Assembly (NCBI GenBank): GCA_019925105.1
Contig: JAHGAU010000010.1
Coordinates: 372,001-436,000, forward strand
Reading direction: 5' to 3'
DNA: 64,000 nucleotides
Source of the DNA: Niebla homalea
Taxonomy: Eukaryota; Ascomycota; Lecanoromycetes; Lecanorales; Ramalinaceae
Below the pieces are notes generated by a model. That model ran no database searches. It was not told where the DNA came from and was given only the letters and a program-made list of their open reading frames with translations. Shown one piece after another: positions 37,446-48,315 of the stretch (the first letter of the stretch is position 1; every line of letters starts with the position of its first letter). A program made the position numbers and the translations under genes.

Positions 37446-37643
37446 GAAAAAACGTATATAAAGTAATTTTAATAAAAGCCGTTATCCAAGTAGGTCCTTA
37501 AAAATAAGATAAAGGACTTAAGGATTTAAATAAGTTAATTTATATAAATCTTTAAGCTCCCTTGTACGGCCCCTGAAGAGCCGCTTAGCCGATAAGTGGC
37601 TATTCCGCATGTCCGGTAAATTAGCTAGTAGCTAAACTATACC
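37446..37643 (+). repeat. Direct repeat B, right copy (possible LTR)
   Basis: Partner of the repeat at 27,236-27,437. It is less mutated: it keeps GTACGGCCCCTGAAGAGCC where the left copy reads mostly A and T. It ends where normal base composition resumes. Confidence 0.6.
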
Positions 37644-37896
37644 CTGCAAAAACGTAAAGTAAGATATGAATATCAAAATGCATGTTGCTTGGCTTGTACT
37701 GGTAAGCGAGATGTGATTTTGCGCAACAATATGGAAGCAACATTAAACCGTTGCGGAAGACATGGAGTATTTAAGAACAGAATCGCTTCCTTGTATCCAA
37801 GCAAAGATTCAGCTATCAACCTAGCGATTTGTTGAAAATTAAGATATCGCTCATCTGCCTATTGAACAAGAGCCTTTCCTGAATTATACGTGAGCT

Positions 37897-38441
37897 TTAC
37901 ATCTCAATCTGGAGCTTGAGACCTTCGCGCTCTTCCATCGATGTTGTAGTGCATTTGTCGTCTTCACCACCCGAAGCTGTGGTGCATCCTTTTGAGCAGG
38001 GTTGTTCGAATAGTAGGACAGAGTTTTTGGCGAACTCATTGCATCTGAACAAAGAGTTTGGCAAATTGGTAGTAGATTCGCAGTTGTCCTTCAGACCATA
38101 CTGGCAACCAACTTGGAGATCGCAATCTGTGAAGCCTATTAGGCACGATTAGCTGATCACACACATCTAGAGCTTGAATTTATCTCATCTTATTTATATC
38201 GACATCATGTCGGATGTGAGTCGAGTGCCGGCACTCCTACTGATGACAACAAGGAGAGATTTGTTAGGGAGACTCAACCCGTGGCGTTTTTAGAATCTAG
38301 TGCACTCTTGCCACAATAAAGTTTGTCCTTCTTGCAAACCGGCCTTGGCGTCTTTGCAACTGTCTCGTCTGTGATAGATACACGGAGAGGCTCTGCTGCA
38401 GCAAGAGCTGAGAGGAGACTCAATGCAACGATGACCTTCAT
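37897..38441 (-). CDS. Small secreted cysteine-rich protein, effector-like
   Basis: 133 aa in two exons, 38441-38279 and 38135-37897. The donor is GTTGAG, the acceptor TAATAG, and GCTAATC serves as branch site. A signal peptide of about 16 residues (MKVIVALSLLSALAAA) precedes a mature chain with nine cysteines. Landmarks are VCKKDKLYCGK, FTDCDLQVGCQYG, LFRCNEF, QPCSKGCTT and DDKC near the end. The LYCG and final DDKC pattern recurs among short secreted fungal proteins of unknown function. A TATA-like TATATAAAGG lies about 110 bp upstream (near 38,550). It sits 254 bp from the RIP island, a common place for plant-pathogen effectors. Function is unknown; the effector role is inference from size, secretion, cysteines and place. 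Confidence 0.78.
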
Positions 38442-40249
38442 TTTGAATGTCGAGGAGAAGAGTTTGGACGTATGGGTGACTGAAGTTAAAATGACCCCGA
38501 GAACAGAGTGATGCTTTATCCATTTCCAGAGCTGCGAGATATGAAAGCCTTTATATAGAAAATTGACAGCAAGTCCTTGGGGGGGCAGGGTCAAATTCCC
38601 GTCGGAGTGGACGACAATAGGACCGATTGCTTGCATTATGCACTTACCTATACCGTCAAGTTGAGAAATCAGCAGATGCCCCGACAGGATACTGTGGATC
38701 GATCCTCGCCGGGTATGGTGTCATGAACCAATCGTAAAGCTTCGCCCTTCACAACTGGGAACTTTCCATGCATGCTTCGTGAATTTTGGTTCATGGTAAG
38801 ACAATGCGTGAATCATATACGTATCGGTGGTATTGTAGCTCAATGAGTAGGGGCGTGGCCGCCAAAGGCCCGGTTTGATTCGATGGTTGTTGCGCTTCTG
38901 AATTGATGTAGATGTCTCTGTGCCAATACTGATCATCCCTCTTGCAGGCGTAAGCACTACTTTGAATGTATATTTACCATTATCCCAGCGTCCTTTGAAA
39001 TGCCGCCGGAGAGTCAGTTACAACGTGGGAAAATCTGAGCTCGGAAGTGCATGCCGGTAAAGCAATAGTGACGATTCCCAAATGATGGATCTTACGAATG
39101 GTCAGTCGCGTATAACACGTGTGACATTCTTCAAGCCCATTCGACCATTTCCGCAGCTGAGGAACATTGTGCAATAGGTCCAGTCGGAGATGATGTTTTT
39201 GCATGTCACATAGCGATTCGCGCCATTAGTGCTAATGAACAGGGGCCTGGTTGGATACCGGAGATGACCTGATGCTCTAATCTCCATGATGTGTCCATTC
39301 CGGTCATACTCTGTACTAGTTGAGTAGGGATGTCAATCAAACAGATGACGATACCGGTTGGTAGCGGACTCTCATTTCAGATAATGAACGGGATATGGAG
39401 GGGGGCGGCCTCATTCTGCGCTCATCTCGAGTAATATACCAATATAAGGTGACATGACCAGCTCATTTAGGGTGGTAACCAACCGGTGCTATCGATTGTA
39501 AGAAATGTTCACTTCATAAGTGGTAGATAGAAAGTCATTTCCGGTACCCAACGAGGCCCTAGGCACCTGCACCGCTTATAGTCGGCAAGGAGGGGTTATG
39601 GCGACGGCTATCACCACAGAACACCTGGTAAACTCCTATTGGCTCACGGTAATCCTCGGTCGTCCACCTCGCAGCAATTGATTTCTGCAGACTTGAACCT
39701 GACTCTCCGCATGCATTTATTTAGGAGGGGAAGGATGGTTGTGCATGATAGGTATCACGGAACCCCCATCCGGCGAAGGATGTATGGCTGACGGTGATCC
39801 TCGGATCCTGCAGGCTGACACCTGCCACTCCGGACTTCATCGCTTGAGCGGGGAACAAGACGTTCCGCTTTTCCATTGAGACAGACAACGTCTCCACCCG
39901 AACATCTTCGAAAGGGAATCGACCCGGATTTTGTACTCCTCACCAGAGACCTGACGTTCAAGATCGTTTGTACCAGGTGTGATGGATGCCAGATATCACA
40001 CCAGACCCTTTACAGCACTGGACAGCATGCAAAAGAAGGCACGATTGCCGACCAATCCTTGTCAAACACCAATGATCCTCAAGACGAACGCCCTCTGGAA
40101 ATCGATGCTACGTTGGGGTAATCCTGAATGCTAATGCGTCCGGACATTGATGCCGAAGATTGAGAAGAATCTTGTTTATGGCGACTTCATCACACCCTTT
40201 TTGCAGCTTGTCTCTCCAAAGGACCTCAGGCTAAACATCTTTGGAACTC
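38442..40249. other. Gene-poor stretch with tRNA-like relic
   Basis: No protein gene was recognised. Besides the tRNA-like relic near 38,830, it holds a 20-bp near-repeat (GGCTCACGGTAATCCTCGG at 39,641 and GGCTGACGGTGATCCTCGG at 39,786). Confidence 0.45.
38829..38899 (+). other. tRNA-like relic with A and B boxes
   Basis: TAGCTCAATGAGTAG matches a pol III A box / D arm with a 4-bp GCTC/GGGC stem. GGTTTGATTC, 26 bases later, matches the B box / T loop. A CCAAA-containing loop sits between. The acceptor and T stems do not pair, so it is not a working tRNA. It may be a pseudo-tRNA or the head of a SINE. Confidence 0.35.
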
Positions 40250-40894
40250 ATGATGACTGGAAAAGGGTGGATACATGCTGTCGTTTGTTTACTCTGCATG
40301 GGAATCACAACAACCTTTGCATATTTCATTGTACTATGTTGTGTTGTTCGCTATGGATTGTATGTCGTTTGTTTACTCTGCATGGGAATCACAACAACCT
40401 TTGCATATTTCATTGTACTATGTTGTGTTGCTCGCTATGGATTGTATGTCGTTTGTTTACTCTGCACGGGAATCACAACAACCTTTGCATATTTCATTGT
40501 ACTATGTTGTGTTGTTCGCTATGGATTGTATGACATCATTGATGATCCGAAGGTCGTAACGCATCGAGCCCAGGTTGCGCACCCTTTGAAACGGTGCCAT
40601 CCCATGAGCGTGACTCACCCACCCCTTGTAGACACTACATGGTGGCGTTGCAGAGCTGCTACGATTGTATCGCTGACGATTGTTGAGACCTGGCTCGTCA
40701 AATTGAAAATTAGAAGCGCTAAGGTACATCCCAATCGACCATCAAGACAGAAAACGGCAGCTGCGAAGCGAGCGCAGATACCCCGAGACCGGATCCGGTC
40801 AAAAGCGGTTTCAGCGGATAGGAGCATTGCTGGTCAATTTTTAGAGAATTCGAACAACCCAAGTAGCCCCTCAAATAACCCTGACATACTGTAA
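40250..40894 (+). CDS. Possible membrane protein ORF containing an 84-bp tandem repeat
   Basis: An ATG at 40,250 opens a frame of about 214 aa. It contains three copies of a 28-residue hydrophobic unit (VVCLLCMGITTTFAYFIVLC then CVVRYGLY), each long enough for one membrane helix. A basic, Ser/Pro-rich tail follows. All three forward frames are open through the repeat, so openness alone proves little. No family was recognised and there are no splice-site clues. It may be non-coding satellite. Confidence 0.25.
   Translation: MMTGKGWIHAVVCLLCMGITTTFAYFIVLCCVVRYGLYVVCLLCMGITTTFAYFIVLCCVARYGLYVVCLLCTGITTTFAYFIVLCCVVRYGLYDIIDDPKVVTHRAQVAHPLKRCHPMSVTHPPLVDTTWWRCRAATIVSLTIVETWLVKLKIRSAKVHPNRPSRQKTAAAKRAQIPRDRIRSKAVSADRSIAGQFLENSNNPSSPSNNPDIL
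40280..40531 (+). repeat. Tandem repeat, 84-bp unit x 3
   Basis: Three head-to-tail copies start at 40,280, 40,364 and 40,448. They differ at only about two positions (GTTCGC/GCTCGC and GCATGG/GCACGG). The unit length is a multiple of three. The near identity and lack of RIP-like change suggest recent amplification. Confidence 0.95.
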
Positions 40895-43104
40895 TCGAGC
40901 AGGTCATGCTCATTAATGGATGGGGAAAGGACGTCTGCCTCGGTCACTGCGTTCCGGTGTTCTGGGAACTCAATATTATAGGAACCGCTTTCGACGGTGC
41001 CATCATGAAGGCGAAGACGCTCAACAAGTACCACAGGACGCGTAAGAAGATCGTAGGAGCATTGCTTGGCTTACCAGTACTTTGAAGAAGCAATGCCATG
41101 TCAATGGTTTAGACAAATCAATGGTCTCTGTCAAGTCTTAGTCATAAAGATCTTGGGTTTTCAAACGCGCTATAGCTCAATCATAAGCCACCAATGCTCA
41201 TTGATGAAAAGGAGTTTATTCATGAATGGACTGTCTAACCCATAAAGCTATACACAGTTCACAAATACCACGTCGCTGCTTTTGAGTATTGCATAAGCTT
41301 TGCAGGACCTTGCCGCTTTCGCAACCCAATACTTAAATCATCACCCTGACATCTGCGTTACCAACCTCGTCCCCACCCTTGTCACCACCCTCGTAACACC
41401 CTCATCGTTACTTCATATTCGCAGTACCACGTCAAGTAAGCGAAGGCGATAGTAAGGCTGCCGGGTGAGCTGAAAGTACAGTGGTACAAGGACAACGGAG
41501 TTGATGAGAGTGGCGACAAGGGCGAGGGTGAGGGTGGCAACGAGGGTCAGGGTCGGAGGATTGGAGCTCCAGCAGGTACTTCGCAGTAGGAGATCCCTGC
41601 TCCTTTAGAGCGGCGACGAGCAAGATTAGAAGATATATCAGCGCTATATATAACACGTCTTATTCATACATGAGATGCATATATACATGGGTGATGAATA
41701 GCTCGCCGATTCATGTATGACGGTGGTTTATTCATGAATGGCCGTTCTTTATGACTGAGACGTGACAACTACGTAGGCTGAATTGGTATCTTTGAAGGTC
41801 ATAAATCGAATATAATGGAGAAGAGTTTTGAGAGCGAGTTGATCAGAGAGCTATCCAGCTTCTGTGCAATTTTGATAGGGGAAGTCAGCACTGACCGCGC
41901 CCTTCGAATCTGCCTCTGATACTAATGTGGATCAAGACATCGTGCGTTCCAAGCCTTGGGGGTGTGAACCATACAGCTTGATGGTCTACTCATGGTTGAA
42001 AGCCGCCCCATAAATCATGAGATCGGCCTCAAGGGAGGACATGTTTGGCGGTGCTGCTGAAACCGGGGTGAGTATTATGTCTTACCATAGGAGGGACGAG
42101 GAGAAGTATTTCGAGGTTATAAATTTCATCGGCGTGGTAAATACGGTATATCTATAGCTCTGGTAGTAATAAACCTGAAGCTTTACGTAGATTAAAGATC
42201 CTTATACGTCTGTATTGAATTGCTTTTCTTGTTAAAAGAGTAAATTATTATGAGCTATTAACAAAAACTTAAGATAAAGTAAACGTTAACAATAAGTATA
42301 AGTGTAGATAAAACTGATATTACTATAGCGATGTGAATAATACGTTCTATTGATTCACGTTATAATGCTTGGCTTCAATAGCCAAGCTCACCTCATGTCA
42401 TTTCTGCACATCAAAATAATGCAGAACTGATGTAGACTTACAACTGAGCCGAATATCTCAGGTAGCAGTTGTTTTGAACGGCGGCCGTTATCCAACGCCC
42501 AAACCATCAATTTTTTCCCGAAACTCAATGTTCAGCCATCTAATGAACGCCAACCACATTAGATGTTCTGCCTATGAGTTCACCACTAGAGTAGTATTAG
42601 CATCGCGGAGTGAGAAGAAGCTGCATGATACCGTTGCCTCTGCTATTAGCAAGCAGGTCTCGTGCATCATGGCTTTGTAATCTTCGCATCTCCCTCTGTC
42701 GACACCATTGACAGTATTGCGATTTGACACGCTAGCTGCCATAGAATTGAAAAATATTACGTGCATCTCATTGAACGACGGAGATCTGAGGGAGCAAGAA
42801 TGTGCTGGATCTTCCGTTTACTCAGTCCACAGATCATAGTATTCATGAACATTACTCTGTAGCCGAGAAAATTAAACATGCCCGGCAATCAAAACCCAAT
42901 GCCATAAGGCCACCAGGTACACCTCTTCCGGACTACAAATCGAATTTAGAAAGTGACAACACAGAAGCCGACTGTTTAAGTGATAGGCAGTTGTGCATGG
43001 AGTCTCTGAGTCTTGACATCTTTAAAATCTTGGCCATTCATCTCGTCACTACTTCAGGATTTTCTATTGGGGGGCAGTCTGCGTAGTGAGCACCGAGCCC
43101 CTCG
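40895..43104. other. Gene-poor stretch with short repeats
   Basis: No gene was recognised. TTTATTCATGAATGG occurs at about 41,217 and 41,730. TCATACATGA and TCATGTATGA form an inverted pair near 41,665 and 41,715. GTGGCGACAAGGG-like and complementary CCCTTGTCACCAC tracts lie at about 41,508 and 41,377. From 42,100 to 42,360 the sequence is AT-rich. Confidence 0.45.
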
Positions 43105-44237
43105 GTAGGAAATTGTGATTTCTTCAGCAAGGAAGCATAAGGTCGTTTCCTGGTATCCCGTCTCCTTGCTTTTGAAAAAGCTCCTCAATCATATCCTCAT
43201 GAAGAGACAATGTGGGCTTCCGCCGGATTGTCCCTTTAGCTGACTCTTAATAGGACGCTCTTGTGTCGTGAAGAGTATGTGCGACATAGCAACACGGGCA
43301 CCAAACTTGAGACTCTGATTGTTTCCCTCAACTGTAGGCCAAAGATCCCGTACAGCTAATCCATGTGTTCTCTCGAGATCATGGGAATGTTCTTTCCAAC
43401 GATGATCCTCCGCCATCTCGATCAGAAGAGTGGGCTGGGAGCGGCACGTGCCAAACATCAATGCCCCTGTAACCCAGTGGAAATTTGCGAGAAGAGTCTC
43501 CTCCATGGCCATGGGTTTGCACATGTTATCGGACTTGGAGACGACGAAATCATCCGCTCTGCTGTCAAAAGGCCACAAATCTTGTCTGGTCAAATGGGGG
43601 ATAAATAGGTCTTTGGTTGGGTACTCCTTGAGGTGGGGGAACAGCTTGCAAACGGGCTGTTCGAGCTCAGCTCCCCTCTTCCTCATGATGAAACTTTCGT
43701 GCGATTTTTCGATGCCGGTGGGCCAGAATTCGATGCCGGCCAGAGGATGCGGGTGGAAATATTTCCAGTCATGCTTCGATACCGAGGAACGCGATTGCCC
43801 TATCAGTGCAAAACGCAGCGTAGTCGGATGCAGCGGATAGTGGTAAGACGGAAAGCATCTGGAAACTCATTAGCAAGCTGAACAGTCAAATCTCTTTTTC
43901 CTCGGCGTCTCACTTTATACGCAGCTATGACAACGCCAAGCGCCACAATAACTTATGATAGATCGTTGAGACCAAGATATATCAGAGTCTCATGGTTATG
44001 GTCTCGACCTAGCTCGTTGTGCAGAATCCAAGCGACTCCGCTGATTGCCTTTGAAAGTCTGCGGTAGGTCACGCTTTGATACCCGGGCTCATACGAGGTT
44101 GTGGATAGTGAAATCTCCGCATATTTGGCATATGGCCCGGCAACGGCGATGCCATCGACAATGTTTGGAAGCAGCTGCTTTGGAATTGGGATTGCCGTTG
44201 GAGCCCTTTGTCCTTCTTTGAATTGAATATTTGCCAT
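43105..44237 (-). pseudogene. Relic of an adenylate-forming reductase (NRPS-like A domain)
   Basis: Read on the minus strand, the N-terminus has LLPNIVDGIAVAGP, EPGYQSVTYRRLSKA and TLIYLGLNDLS. A TAA stop follows, then VIVALGVVIAAYK in the same frame. The core of the adenylation domain is then missing. The text resumes in another frame near 43,770 with DWKYFHPHPLAGIEFWP, LFPHLKEYPTKDLFIPHLT, DLWPFDSRADDFVVSK and FHWVTGALMFG. A further frame change precedes TLSLHEDMIEELFQK (near 43,190). No thiolation or reductase domain remains. The family is that of fungal A-T-R adenylate-forming reductases. Internal deletion, stop and frameshifts make it non-functional. Confidence 0.8.
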
Positions 44238-45149
44238 TCTTTCGCTGGTTGATTGACCAGGGCAATGCTGAGGTTAAATTTGATAGCTAGAATTTATGAT
44301 AGTTGGATTCAGCCTGACTCGCAGAGTTGGAAGCCACAGGGATGATTCGGAAGGCAAATTTTCGCTCATTGCGGCGGGGAAGATGTTCAGCTCAGCGTCG
44401 AATACCTTCGATACATCCCTTGCAGATAAAAAATATGCATGGATCATGTACCCGGTATCCTAGCTTTTAGATGAGGCAACAACTTGTCTTGCTTCCAGCA
44501 ACTCACGCTCAATCTTGATGATCACATACTCTGGAACAAGACCTGCATCAGGCTGCCATCGTCTTGCATTCGACACAGGTTGATGTTTTGGTATTATACG
44601 ATTCTCATGGCGTGACCGTTATTGAACAGGAATTAGAGCCGTCAGACGTGTCGGTCAATCGTAAGGATGCTCAGCGGCAACGCTGCAAGCATAAAGGACG
44701 TCAATGAGCGAGAAGTCGCAAAGAACAACATCGGAATGTATTCAAAATCAAAGTCTGCAGTCTTCGCTTACTTGGACATTGCCCATGTTGGGGTTCTCTT
44801 TGTTCTCTTTCTGAACTCAACATACATGCGGGACCAACAAGGACAGCAACAAATTTCACTGAAAGGGAAGCACGTATTCGGGCCTGCCTCATGCCATCAG
44901 CTTTGCGTTTCACATTATAGAAAAAGGCCGAGACCACTTCAGCGACTTTAAATGATCTACTGACTTAGCATCCTCAACTTAGAAGGGTGGTGAGTTGGAT
45001 GGGTAAGATGGTCACCGATGAATTACCCTTACGTTAAAGGCGCTCGCAGACAGCAGAAACAGAGGATCAACAGATGCATGTCTTTGAATGGTAGGAGATG
45101 ATGGATCTAACTACAGCAAGGCGCAAATCTACCTCAGAATCCGCGACAT
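44238..45149. other. Intergenic, no gene seen
   Basis: Short open frames only, with neither domains nor signal peptides. Some of it may be the decayed 5' flank of the adenylate-forming relic. Confidence 0.45.
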
Positions 45150-45389
45150 ATTCAAAATAGATGTCATTTCCTTGGCATTTTGACTCCACCCCAAGTCCCT
45201 TCAAAATTTGGGATTTTTGGTTTTCAATTATTACTACATATTTTATTATACAAACATGGAGATTACCTTGTACTAGTCTATTTTGCGTCCTCAGATATCC
45301 TGATTCAATCGAAATATCCTAAGTACTATACAGAAATCTGGGGTCGGGGTGGAGTCCAAATGCCAAGGAAACGACATCGATTTTGAATT
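45150..45389. mobile_element. MITE with ~50-bp terminal inverted repeats
   Basis: The left arm (45,150-45,199) starts ATTCAAAATAGATGTCATTT and continues CCTTGGCATTTTGACTCCACC. The right arm (45,340-45,389) is its reverse complement with only a few mismatches (ATTCAAAATCGATGTCGTTT, then CCTTGGCATTTGGACTCCACC). The 140-bp core is AT-rich and has no coding capacity. A related, RIP-mutated arm lies at 53,006-53,052. It is non-autonomous and sits 133 bp upstream of the F-box start. A target-site duplication was not clear. Confidence 0.85.
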
Positions 45390-45521
45390 TGCTAATCGGG
45401 CCGAGCCAGAGACAACGTTAATCGGATCTACGACGCGTCATTTTGGGGGAAAAAAGATACTCAAAGTAAACAGATCATCAACCTGTAAAATACCGCTTTT
45501 AGGTCTCGCCATAGTCGATCG

Positions 45522-47195
45522 ATGGCACGCCACAATTTTCGTTGGAAACACCAACCACGAAGGAGCTCTCGCCGCCTCGACGGCTGGGCTCCTGCCGGTA
45601 ATACGGAGTGTGCCAGCACAAAGCCATTCTTTTTGCCCTATGAGCTCCTCACTGACATCATATCTCGTCTTGACAAGAAGACGCTGAAGGCCGCCCGACT
45701 GACTTGCAAGGACTGGAAGCAACTTACTACTCCTTTACTTTTCGATCGGATTTGGGTGTCTCCAAGGACCAAAGACATGGATGTTTTCACCAATATAACA
45801 GAGAACCCTGACCTGGCAGTTCACGTTGGAGAGATTAGGTATGATCAAACAAGTTTTGAGCCTGTCGATGATCTGGAAGAATTCATGAGTGTCCTGCTGG
45901 ACAAGAATTCTCGCCTTGTATCGAACTTGAAGCCTAGGGCTCAGTCACATCCAGGGTTTTCCCTCGGCCAATGCGCGGACGCTGTGTATCGTCCTAACTG
46001 GCAGCCATTGGAGGAAGCCGTCGATAGGTTCAATTTGCGAGGCTTTATGGAGGAGGCATACATCGCCTGGCGCCACATGGTGAAGAACGAGGCCATTCTG
46101 TTAAATAGCTACTCTTATTTCGAGCAGCTAATCAATGGCTTTGCATTGTTGCCGGATCTTTACTCGTTAGTATTAGATGAGCAGATGTGGTGGAACACTA
46201 TGGGCGAGTTTGCCCTAGTCTCAGAGAAGCAATTCCTGGCATGCGACATCTCTGGATCTCCACTCGCGCGTAGCTGGCACCCTTTTTATTTACGGCCTCT
46301 CCACGAGCCCGAGGGAACAGAACGTAGCGGACAAGGCTTCAAAATCCTTATGCATGCCTTGGCAAATGCTGGAAAGACGATCATGTCCTTTGACAGTGGT
46401 GGTATTGAATGTTTGAGACCGAAATTCCCGTCATCCTGGTTACAGCCACCACTTGCAAGATCTTTGTCAAGCTCTAGTCAAGCTGTCTTGTCGCAGCTTA
46501 GGATTCTGTCGCTGAAGTTGCAGATGCAGGAGGATGATAACCTCGAAGCTCCGAGCACTCTAGGCTACCTACCCTTAGTTCTTCAACAGGCTCGCTTGTT
46601 GCGTAGGCTTCGTTTAAACCTCAACCCTCACCAGCAACCTACAGATCTCCCTCCCAAGAGGATCAAATTTGGGCACATCTTTGACCACGGTATCACATAT
46701 CCTTTTCTTCGAGATTACAGCCTAGCTGGGATCGAGTTCGACACTTTGATCTTCCACATATTCCTCATTCAGCGTTGTAAACGCATCAGAAGGCTAGAGC
46801 TTCGCAACATAACTTTGCTGAGCGGGTGTTGGGGAACGATGATACAAAGTCTGCGATATATCCAACAATTGGAACTCGTGAATCTTACTCTTTGTTACTT
46901 AAAGTCCTTCGGCACATTCCACCACCGCAATGGGCAGCTCTCAGCTGTTGGAACTCTAACTCGAGACAACATGCTATGGAACGAGGACTCGATCATGGAC
47001 GAAAGGATCAATGCATACATACTGTTCGGCGGGAGGCATCCTTGTCTTTCAGATGGGGATCCTGAAGCTCAGGAGTGGGAATGGTTATTGAACAGCCTCC
47101 CCAAGGAATTCCAAGAGAATGTCCAGCCGTTGTTACTTCAAAATCTGCGAGAACATCGCCAAGTGACCGCGGAAGAGAGCTCTAAGATTTCTTAG
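45522..47195 (+). CDS. F-box protein
   Basis: Single exon, 557 aa. An N-terminal F-box lies at about residues 36-75 (FLPYELLTDIISRLDKKTLK then AARLTCKDWKQLTTPLLFDR). The remainder is Leu-rich and irregular, with LRILSLKLQMQ, LRRLRLNLNP and IRRLELRNITLLSG spaced like degenerate leucine-rich repeats, as in many fungal F-box proteins of unknown target. It presumably docks on SKP1 in an SCF ubiquitin ligase. The ATG at 45,522 is the first in frame. The frame is intact with no stop, unlike its neighbours, so it is probably expressed. A MITE occupies the near promoter. No operon-like partner is apparent. Confidence 0.82.
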   Translation: MARHNFRWKHQPRRSSRRLDGWAPAGNTECASTKPFFLPYELLTDIISRLDKKTLKAARLTCKDWKQLTTPLLFDRIWVSPRTKDMDVFTNITENPDLAVHVGEIRYDQTSFEPVDDLEEFMSVLLDKNSRLVSNLKPRAQSHPGFSLGQCADAVYRPNWQPLEEAVDRFNLRGFMEEAYIAWRHMVKNEAILLNSYSYFEQLINGFALLPDLYSLVLDEQMWWNTMGEFALVSEKQFLACDISGSPLARSWHPFYLRPLHEPEGTERSGQGFKILMHALANAGKTIMSFDSGGIECLRPKFPSSWLQPPLARSLSSSSQAVLSQLRILSLKLQMQEDDNLEAPSTLGYLPLVLQQARLLRRLRLNLNPHQQPTDLPPKRIKFGHIFDHGITYPFLRDYSLAGIEFDTLIFHIFLIQRCKRIRRLELRNITLLSGCWGTMIQSLRYIQQLELVNLTLCYLKSFGTFHHRNGQLSAVGTLTRDNMLWNEDSIMDERINAYILFGGRHPCLSDGDPEAQEWEWLLNSLPKEFQENVQPLLLQNLREHRQVTAEESSKIS

Positions 47196-48315
47196 GTGAA
47201 TCAATCCGATTGACGATGCTCATCCAGAAAGACGCTTCACTCAAGAAAGACTCTGAGCCCATATGCGTATCGCTTTCTGTACGAATGCTGTGCATGAACT
47301 CCAGTAGCACACATCGGGCCAATCTCACCCCTTGATCACAAAGGGGTGGATATCCGATCAATATCCTCTCAACACCTGGACCATGCGTCGTTCCACTTTG
47401 GAAGGTTGGGTTCTGATTTACTTCTTTTGCCAGGACAAAGAGTGACTGGTGATGAAGTCACATGCCGCGGAGACTGGGCACTACTACCACCTCTGTGATT
47501 GTATTATTCTAAGAAAAGAGACGAGAGACCTTCTCAAGACCTAGCACGACCTCATCGTACTGGACAAGCATTGTTCTTCATGCCACTGTGCCGCACTTTG
47601 AGGTTGTGATGATCATGATGATCTTCAGGATGATGAATTCCTCTTCTTTTGAGTATCCCATATCCTGAAGGTCACCATCATTAACGAGTGATATTCTGGG
47701 CTTTGGACAACGCGACGAGAAGATAAGCGAAAGTTGGTACATTCCAAACGACACTCGAGAATTTCAAGGGAAACAGCAATGAGTGAGTCTCAGACAAGGA
47801 CTTGTGAAAACAGGTGTATGTAGAGGCGCTGCGAGAAAATCCAGGTGTGCAACTACTATTTCTTGAGTGGGTCCGACATCGGTATCCCAAGCGCATCATC
47901 TAAGCTTGGGTGATATAGGAGTTGCCCGCATACAAGCTGAGTAATAATGCCTAGTGTATCAGTTGTGGCGGTAATTCTTTCTATTCTCCTTGGCTACCTT
48001 AGTAAAACTATCGCTCCAGACCGTCTGATGGGTAACTAAACGATCCCAAGTGCAATAAGTCTAGCGATTATTCCCTTTGGTCAGTCTGAACATATGAAAG
48101 CTACCACTACCAGCCTTAGCGCAAGCGATCTCATGCACCGATTATATGACTGGACAAGGCGAACTCGATCAGGCAATGAGTTGCGAGCCGCAAAAACAAT
48201 ACCCCGAACGGACTGCCTACATTTCCTCACGTTGCAGGAGCAACAGCGTAAGTGCTGACCATGGCGGTAGACAAGCGGGCCAGGAAACTCCTCACTCGCA
48301 GAGATGTCCCGGATT
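47196..48315. other. Intergenic between F-box and HET genes
   Basis: About 1.1 kb where two 3' ends converge. Short open frames here lack recognisable features. A GATGATC/ATGATG-rich run occurs near 47,610. Confidence 0.5.

Larger units (their letters stand above)
26980..37645. repeat. RIP-degraded AT-rich repeat island 1
   Basis: About 10.7 kb of very AT-rich DNA, almost without CpA and TpG but with CpG still present. There are stops in all frames. That is the pattern left by repeat-induced point mutation. Both edges hold less mutated repeat sequence (27,000-27,190 and 37,445-37,645). Inside are a LINE relic (listed) and unresolved remnants at 34,460-37,440, where no protein family could be read. 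A GATT tetranucleotide run occurs near 28,650. Confidence 0.85.
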
